Below are positions 6,287-10,206 of a stretch of DNA of 10,206 nt, piece by piece; the stretch's first letter is position 1, and each line of letters starts with the position of its first letter. The translations under genes were made by a program, and so were the position numbers. Under the pieces are notes generated by a model that did not search any database, had not been told where the DNA came from, and worked only from the letters and a program-made list of their open reading frames with translations. Source of the stretch: JAYODW01 sp038116745 (GTDB taxonomy: Bacteria > Pseudomonadota > Gammaproteobacteria > Ga0077536); contig JAYODW010000075.1 in NCBI GenBank assembly GCA_038116745.1, forward strand, positions 1 through 10,206, read 5' to 3'.

Positions 6287-7228
6287 ATGCAGCTCATACG
6301 CGGCCGTCATAACATTCGTCCCCACCATCATGGTTGTGTCGCCACGATCGGCAATTTCGATGGCGTCCATCTGGGGCATTCAGAGATTCTCAAACGGTTG
6401 AGGCAGCACTCGGAGCGGGAGAAGCTCCCCGGGCTTGTGATCATTTTCGAGCCGCAGCCGGCAGAATTTTTCCAGCGCGGACGAGTGCCGCCGCGGCTGT
6501 CGCGCTTTCGGGAAAAATTCCAGCTGCTACGAGAGCGCGGTGTCGACCGGCTCATGGTGTTCAGGTTTAACGCTGAGCTGGCTTCCTACACGGCTCGACA
6601 GTTTGTCGAGGAAGTGCTGGTTGAGCAGCTGGGCATCAAGGCGCTGATCATCGGGGATGATTTCCGCTTCGGACGCGGACGAGACGGTGATTTTGGAGTC
6701 TTGCACGACCTGGCGGAAACGCACGGGTTTGTCCTCGAGCAGACACCGCCTTTTTTATTCATCGGGAAACGTATCTCGAGTACCTACGTGCGTCAGCTGT
6801 TGCGTTACGGGTACATGCGCGAGGCGGAGCGTATGCTCGGTCACCCGTATTTCATTGAGGGGAAAGTGGTTCATGGCCACAAGCAGGGCAGGGTATGGGG
6901 CTTCCCCACGGCAAACCTCGACCTGCATCGCCTGCGTAGCCCCGTCTCCGGGATTTATGCAGTTCGGGTGAGCGGCCTGGGAGCCGAGTTACGTGAGGGC
7001 GTGGCGTACGTCGGTAACCGGCCGATTATTGATGACCCGCGCTACGTCCTGGAGGTCCATATGTTTGACTTTGACCAGGATTGTTACGGCAAGCTGATCA
7101 GGGTTCAGTTCTTGGACCGGATCCGCGGCGACATGATGTTCAATTCGTTCGAAGAGATGGCGGAGCAGATCAAACGAGATTGCGAGGTCGCCCGGGAACG
7201 GTTGAACTTTGAGTACCAGGATGCCTAA
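6287..7228 (+). CDS. ribF: Bifunctional riboflavin kinase / FAD synthetase
   Basis: Converts riboflavin to FMN and then FAD in the cytosol. The 313-residue product equals E. coli RibF in length. The N-terminal FMN adenylyltransferase domain shows GNFDGVHLGH (22-31), FEPQP (54-58), GDDFRFG (123-129) and ISSTYVR (163-169). The C-terminal riboflavin kinase domain shows GFPTANL (205-211) and LEVHMFDFD (255-263), with E256 as the probable catalytic glutamate. The usual GTRPT segment reads GNRPI here, a small deviation. The frame is open back to 5885 inside murJ, but the ATG at 6287 matches the family start. It overlaps lspA by 8 bases; ileS, which usually lies between them, is absent. Confidence 0.96.
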   Translation: MQLIRGRHNIRPHHHGCVATIGNFDGVHLGHSEILKRLRQHSEREKLPGLVIIFEPQPAEFFQRGRVPPRLSRFREKFQLLRERGVDRLMVFRFNAELASYTARQFVEEVLVEQLGIKALIIGDDFRFGRGRDGDFGVLHDLAETHGFVLEQTPPFLFIGKRISSTYVRQLLRYGYMREAERMLGHPYFIEGKVVHGHKQGRVWGFPTANLDLHRLRSPVSGIYAVRVSGLGAELREGVAYVGNRPIIDDPRYVLEVHMFDFDQDCYGKLIRVQFLDRIRGDMMFNSFEEMAEQIKRDCEVARERLNFEYQDA

Positions 7229-7706
7229 GCCGTTTTGCCTGGCGCTGACCATCGCGTTGCTGATTGTCTGCGCGGATCAGGCGACCAAGCAGCTGGCTGC
7301 GTCACTGTTGGAATACGGGGTTCCCATCCCGATTTTTACTGGTTTTAACCTCACCCTGCTGCACAACACGGGAGCGGCGTTCAGCTTTCTACACGATGCG
7401 GCTGGTTGGCAACGTTGGTTTTTTACCGGTATCGCCTTTGCCGTCAGCATCGGGATTCTCTTCTGGCTTCGCGCGCTTGATCCGACCGAGCGCTGGGGGC
7501 CGGCTGCGCTCGCCCTCATACTCGGAGGGGCGATCGGGAATCTGGTCGACCGGGTCCTGTTTGGATACGTGATTGATTTCATTCAGCTCTACTACGGCCG
7601 ATGGTCCTGGCCCGCGTTTAATGTTGCTGACTCCGCAATTTCGATCGGGGCCGTGATGTTGCTTCTGCGCGGGCCGCGGTACCCGGAACGAAAAACCGCT
7701 GATTGA
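7221..7706 (+). CDS. lspA: Lipoprotein signal peptidase (signal peptidase II)
   Basis: Integral inner-membrane aspartyl protease that cleaves the signal peptide of diacylglyceryl-prolipoproteins. The 161-residue product has four hydrophobic segments, the conserved HNTGAAFS (48-55), VIDF with D119 and FNVADS with D137. These two are the catalytic aspartates, equivalent to E. coli D123 and D141. NLVDR (108-111 region) is also conserved. The ATG at 7221 lies within the last codons of ribF; a TTG at 7209 would add four residues and is less likely. The fkpB gene that often follows lspA is missing, and ispH comes 76 bases later behind its own candidate promoter. Confidence 0.96.
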   Translation: MPKPFCLALTIALLIVCADQATKQLAASLLEYGVPIPIFTGFNLTLLHNTGAAFSFLHDAAGWQRWFFTGIAFAVSIGILFWLRALDPTERWGPAALALILGGAIGNLVDRVLFGYVIDFIQLYYGRWSWPAFNVADSAISIGAVMLLLRGPRYPERKTAD

Positions 7707-7725
7707 AACGCCCTGGGAGACCAGA

Positions 7726-7755
7726 TCCAAAGTCACCGACGGTACGGCGTATAAT
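7726..7755 (+). promoter_or_regulatory. Candidate promoter of ispH
   Basis: TATAAT (7750-7755) is a perfect -10; TCCAAA (7726-7731) with an 18-bp spacer is a weak -35 (3 of 6 matches). The -10 ends 27 bases before the ispH ATG, so the leader would be about 20 nt. That leader contains AAAGG (7768-7772), 10 bases before the start codon. Confidence 0.45.
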
Positions 7756-7782
7756 CCGTGCCCCCTGAAAGGCCAGAAAATC

Positions 7783-8763
7783 ATGCAGATTCACTTAGCA
7801 AACCCCCGTGGATTCTGTGCCGGCGTGGATCGCGCGATAGGCATTGTCGAACGGGCGCTGGAGCTTTTTGGCGCGCCCGTCTACGTACGCCACGAAGTGG
7901 TGCATAACAAGTACGTCGTGGATGGTCTTCGCGACAAGGGCGCGGTTTTTGTCGATGAGCTGGACGAAGTGCCCGATGACGCAACGGTTATCTTCAGTGC
8001 CCATGGGGTCGCCAAGGCCGTGCGCGAGGAAGCGGCTCGTCGTCAGCTGCGCGTTTTCGACGCTATCTGTCCGCTGGTGACCAAAGTGCACATGGAGGTG
8101 GGGCGCTATCAGGACGAGGGTCGGGAGTGCATTCTCATTGGTCACGCTGGGCATCCCGAGGTCGAAGGGACGCTCGGCCAGTACCAACGCCGCTCCAGTG
8201 GTGCAGGGGGGATGTATCTCGTCGAGTCGGTAGCTGATGTTGCGGCCATGGAGGTAAAAGATCCCGACTACCTGGCGTTCGTCACTCAGACAACTCTATC
8301 GATGGACGATACTGCGGAGATTATCGACGCGCTGCGTCAGCGCTTCCCCAAGATAGTGGGGCCGAAAAAAGAGGACATTTGTTACGCCACGCAGAACCGG
8401 CAGGATGCCGTGAAGCGGATGGTTCAGTATTGCGACCTCATTCTTGTTGTCGGATCCCAGACCAGCTCAAACTCAACTCGATTGAAAGAAATTGCTGAAA
8501 AGCAGGGGATCTCGGCTTTCCTGATCGACAACGCTGAGGAGATCCGGGATGACTGGCTGGAGGGCAAGAAAAGTGTAGGCGTCACCGCGGGAGCGTCAGC
8601 CCCCGAGGTGCTGGTCGAGCGGGTTGTCGCGAGGCTCCGCGCACATGGCGGGTTGGCGGTCACCGAGGTACCGGGAATTACCGAGCAGGTTGTGTTCAGT
8701 CTTCCAAAGGAGCTTGTGAAAGCGGGCGACCCGAGTGGAACAGTTCACCTGAGCGAGATCTAG
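7783..8763 (+). CDS. ispH: 4-hydroxy-3-methylbut-2-enyl diphosphate reductase
   Basis: Final enzyme of the MEP pathway: a cytosolic [4Fe-4S] reductase that makes isopentenyl and dimethylallyl diphosphate from HMBPP, thus feeding IspB encoded in the same window. The 326-residue product has the three cluster cysteines C12 (PRGFCAGVDRAI), C96 (DAICPLVTK) and C200 (EDICYATQNRQ). It also has H41 (VVHNKYVV), H74 (SAHGV), H124 and catalytic E126 (HAGHPEVEGT), T170 (FVTQTTLS) and the substrate-binding SNSTRL. It is slightly longer than E. coli IspH (316). It is the last plus-strand gene of the run and converges on the pilus-side genes with a 23-base gap and no visible terminator. Confidence 0.98.
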   Translation: MQIHLANPRGFCAGVDRAIGIVERALELFGAPVYVRHEVVHNKYVVDGLRDKGAVFVDELDEVPDDATVIFSAHGVAKAVREEAARRQLRVFDAICPLVTKVHMEVGRYQDEGRECILIGHAGHPEVEGTLGQYQRRSSGAGGMYLVESVADVAAMEVKDPDYLAFVTQTTLSMDDTAEIIDALRQRFPKIVGPKKEDICYATQNRQDAVKRMVQYCDLILVVGSQTSSNSTRLKEIAEKQGISAFLIDNAEEIRDDWLEGKKSVGVTAGASAPEVLVERVVARLRAHGGLAVTEVPGITEQVVFSLPKELVKAGDPSGTVHLSEI

Positions 8764-8786
8764 GCTCAGGCGCGTCAGATTATTGG

Positions 8787-9251
8787 CTAGTGGCAGTGCT
8801 TCTTGATTTCACTCTCAGCCGTCGCGATCCAGTCTGCGCGTTCGCCAGGCTCGAGAAATCTTGGTTCACCGTCAGCACCGGTTGTTTTCACCCGTGATGC
8901 GTTCTCAAGTTTTGTAAGCTTCTCGCGTGTCTGGGTGCAGTGGCGCTCGTCTTCCCGGGCTCTAACTGAGGCCTCTTTTTTATCGGCGCTTGCTTTTTTG
9001 CGTGCCGCCTGCTGCTCCTCGGACAGGTTTTCCATTCCTTTCAGGCGTTCCACAGTCAGGTTGTCGCTCCGACCTGGATCAAGTGTCCGCTCTGTTGTCT
9101 CGACGCCCTCTTGTGTCGGGGGCGAATCTGAAAAGTTAACTTCGTCAGTCTCGTCTCGCCATTCATACACTTTGTCAGCCGCGAATCCTCCGCAAGAGCT
9201 GGCGATCAGCAACAAGCTTACGATGACTTCACGTGTGCGCAGAGTGAGCAT
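8787..9251 (-). CDS. Exported DUF4124-domain protein next to pilin genes
   Basis: Function unknown. The 154-residue product has an N-terminal signal sequence: charged MLTLRTR, a hydrophobic core to about residue 18, and probable cleavage after GFA (23) before ADK. The mature start KVYEWRDETDEVNFSDSPP (27-45) matches the DUF4124 pattern of an exported tryptophan-containing beta segment. The middle (about 75-115) is rich in Lys, Glu, Ala and Arg and may be helical or coiled coil. The mature part holds C105 and C153, which could form a disulfide. IASSC at the end of the core is a poor lipobox, so a lipoprotein is possible but less likely. GGAAG lies 6 bases before the ATG. It sits 68 bases downstream of pilE on the same strand, so probably co-transcribed; a role with the pilus system is inference. 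Confidence 0.8.
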   Translation of the reverse strand: MLTLRTREVIVSLLLIASSCGGFAADKVYEWRDETDEVNFSDSPPTQEGVETTERTLDPGRSDNLTVERLKGMENLSEEQQAARKKASADKKEASVRAREDERHCTQTREKLTKLENASRVKTTGADGEPRFLEPGERADWIATAESEIKKHCH

Positions 9252-9319
9252 TTCCAGCTTCCGTCTTGGCGTGGGGCGGTTGGTTGAATCAGTCGCTCGT
9301 TAACACGCGATTATTCGGC

Positions 9320-9784
9320 CTACTGTCCCCAGCACTCTTTGACTGATGCGGATCCGGACACGCCCTGCGTTCCCTGGGAGTTGAGGGTGAGGTTTCCGCA
9401 AGAGAGCTTCTCGCTGCCGAAGGTCGCCGTTTTCGTCGCGGTCAGGGCATAGCTCGTGTTTGCGCTTCCCGTGGGGCCCGCTGCGGCCGACAGGCTGTAG
9501 TAGCCTTCACCGGAAGTGATCGTGCCTGAGCCATAGCCCAGATCGGAGAGGCTGGTTGTGTAACGGTTCTGATCAAAAAAGTAGCGCTCCTGGCGTGATG
9601 CGGCATCCATCAGCAAGGCGGTCCCGTCTGTGCGTTTAGCGCGGTCAACGTAGCTGGTGTAAGACGGGTAACCGACGGCAGCAAGAATGCCGACGACAGC
9701 GATGACGATCATGAGTTCTATCAGGGTGAAGCCCGTTTGTCCTGAAAGCTGTGTTGGCTTTTCTTTCTGAAACGGCATTGTCAT
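9320..9784 (-). CDS. pilE: Type IV pilin-like protein, PilE family
   Basis: Pilin or minor pilin of a type IV pilus. The 154-residue precursor has a short leader ending QTG (18), then FTLIELMIVIAVVGILAAVGYPSY: the PilD prepilin peptidase site, with phenylalanine to be N-methylated and the conserved Glu at mature position 5 (residue 23). The globular part includes RQERYFFDQNRYTTSLSDLGY, typical of the PilE minor-pilin group (ComP/PilE-like). Two cysteines, C129 and C151, form the expected C-terminal disulfide loop. The ATG at 9784 has GGGAG 7 bases upstream; an ATG two codons later is a minor alternative. It lies 83 bases after the pilY1-like gene, matching the pilY1-pilE order of pseudomonads. 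The choice of PilE over a major pilin rests on this context. Confidence 0.9.
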   Translation of the reverse strand: MTMPFQKEKPTQLSGQTGFTLIELMIVIAVVGILAAVGYPSYTSYVDRAKRTDGTALLMDAASRQERYFFDQNRYTTSLSDLGYGSGTITSGEGYYSLSAAAGPTGSANTSYALTATKTATFGSEKLSCGNLTLNSQGTQGVSGSASVKECWGQ

Positions 9785-9791
9785 ATCGATG

Positions 9792-9796
9792 CTCCC
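9792..9796 (-). promoter_or_regulatory. Shine-Dalgarno of pilE
   Basis: GGGAG on the minus strand, 7 bases before the ATG at 9784, supports that codon over the ATG two codons downstream. The rest of the 83-base gap up to the pilY1 stop shows no convincing promoter or terminator. Confidence 0.55.
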
Positions 9797-9867
9797 ATCC
9801 TCGCGTGTAGATCCATTTTGAATGACCTGGATTCCAGACCAGCCTAGCTCGATTGCCGCGCCACCGG

Positions 9868-10206
9868 CTACTCCGAGCGGTATTCCTGCCAGGAAACTTC
9901 ACCATTACTGATACCAGTGATGGTCTGCGCCTGATTGCCAGTGATGGCGCCAGTCGATTGCTGGACGATGACCGTAACCTTGCCGGGCACTTCCTGGTTT
10001 CCTATATGGATGCTGGGCGATGACGCAAGTCCGGAACCCAGATACTCGCTGCCGATGGCGATAGCTTCGACGGTTTCATCCGGGCAGCTTCCCCCGCAGG
10101 GCTCTGTGCCGAAAATTCCTCTTGGCGGAACCAGGCCAGAGTTGAACGCGCGCCCGAGCAGACGGCTGGTGCCCTCACCGCCGCATTGTGTTGTGGCGGG
10201 CGTGAA
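9868..10206 (-). CDS. pilY1: PilY1-like type IV pilus tip/biogenesis protein, C-terminal end only
   Basis: Partial gene: the last 112 codons lie in the window, ending with TAG at 9868-9870, and the rest continues beyond position 10206. The fragment contains GTSRLLGRAF and, further on, GLASSPSIHIG, which resemble the end of the PilY1 beta-propeller, where GxSRLYALD and GxASSPxI patterns occur. The last residues, after VTVIVQQSTGAITG, form a short tail ending SWQEYRSE. A CGGSC pair lies in the middle. In Pseudomonas PilY1 is a large exported protein at the pilus tip, involved in surface sensing and pilus dynamics. The call rests on these weak C-terminal motifs plus the position directly upstream of pilE. 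The calcium-binding and N-terminal regions are not visible. Confidence 0.7.
   Translation of the reverse strand, partial: FTPATTQCGGEGTSRLLGRAFNSGLVPPRGIFGTEPCGGSCPDETVEAIAIGSEYLGSGLASSPSIHIGNQEVPGKVTVIVQQSTGAITGNQAQTITGISNGEVSWQEYRSE

Noticed and set aside
7209..7220. TTG start for lspA four codons upstream
   Set aside because: The ATG at 7221 is a better codon and gives a typical LspA N-terminus. No stronger ribosome binding site supports TTG.
9240..9251. Lipoprotein interpretation of the DUF4124 protein (IASSC at residues 16-20)
   Set aside because: The residue at -3 is Ala rather than the usual Leu, and a good signal peptidase I site (GFA before ADK) follows. It is not excluded, but weaker.
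9645..9905. An 86-residue minus-strand reading frame overlapping pilE
   Set aside because: It is an alternative frame of pilE and the gap before it. It has no recognisable domain and no start signal.
1..10206. A novel system: CRISPR array, insertion sequence, prophage, toxin-antitoxin or biosynthetic cluster
   Set aside because: No repeat arrays, transposase, integrase or unusual gene groups are seen. Every long stretch is accounted for by conserved core genes or pilus genes, and no gap without a gene exceeds about 260 bases.

Overview
The window is an ordinary housekeeping stretch of a gammaproteobacterial chromosome. GC content is moderately high by eye, and genes are densely packed on both strands. 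The gene order tRNA-Pro / ispB <> rplU-rpmA-obg-proB / rpsT <> murJ-ribF-lspA-ispH, followed by type IV pilus genes pilE and pilY1 on the opposite strand, closely matches the order I recall for Pseudomonas aeruginosa and relatives. Octaprenyl-type IspB, the encoded tRNA CCA end, the TTG-started rpsT and the minor-pilin block beside ispH all fit Gammaproteobacteria. I cannot name a genus.

Layout. Positions 8-1079 (minus strand) hold ispB followed only 14 bases later by tRNA-Pro(CGG). A divergent intergenic region (1080-1335) carries a candidate rplU promoter and a leader with competing hairpins. Positions 1336-1914 encode ribosomal proteins L21 and L27 and end at a strong intrinsic terminator. 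Positions 1995-4155 encode the ribosome-assembly GTPase Obg and the proline-pathway enzyme ProB, overlapping by 14 bases. A hairpin flanked by A and T runs separates proB from the convergent rpsT (ribosomal protein S20). Between rpsT and murJ is a divergent promoter region. MurJ (lipid II flippase) is followed by ribF (FMN/FAD synthesis), lspA (lipoprotein signal peptidase) and ispH (last step of the MEP isoprenoid pathway). Beyond ispH, three minus-strand genes point back toward it: the 3' end of a pilY1-like gene (cut by the window edge), a pilE-type pilin, and a small exported DUF4124 protein.

Functionally the window covers isoprenoids and quinone side chains (ispB, ispH), ribosome components and assembly (rplU, rpmA, obg, rpsT), the cell envelope (murJ, lspA), cofactors (ribF), proline (proB) and type IV pili (pilY1, pilE).

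I see no new defence, mobile or biosynthetic system here. The points worth a second look are local: ileS and fkpB are missing from a normally conserved operon; murJ appears to need a non-canonical CTG start; rpsT keeps a TTG start; the rplU leader has mutually exclusive hairpins; a tRNA hangs directly off ispB; and a DUF4124 gene closes the pilus block.
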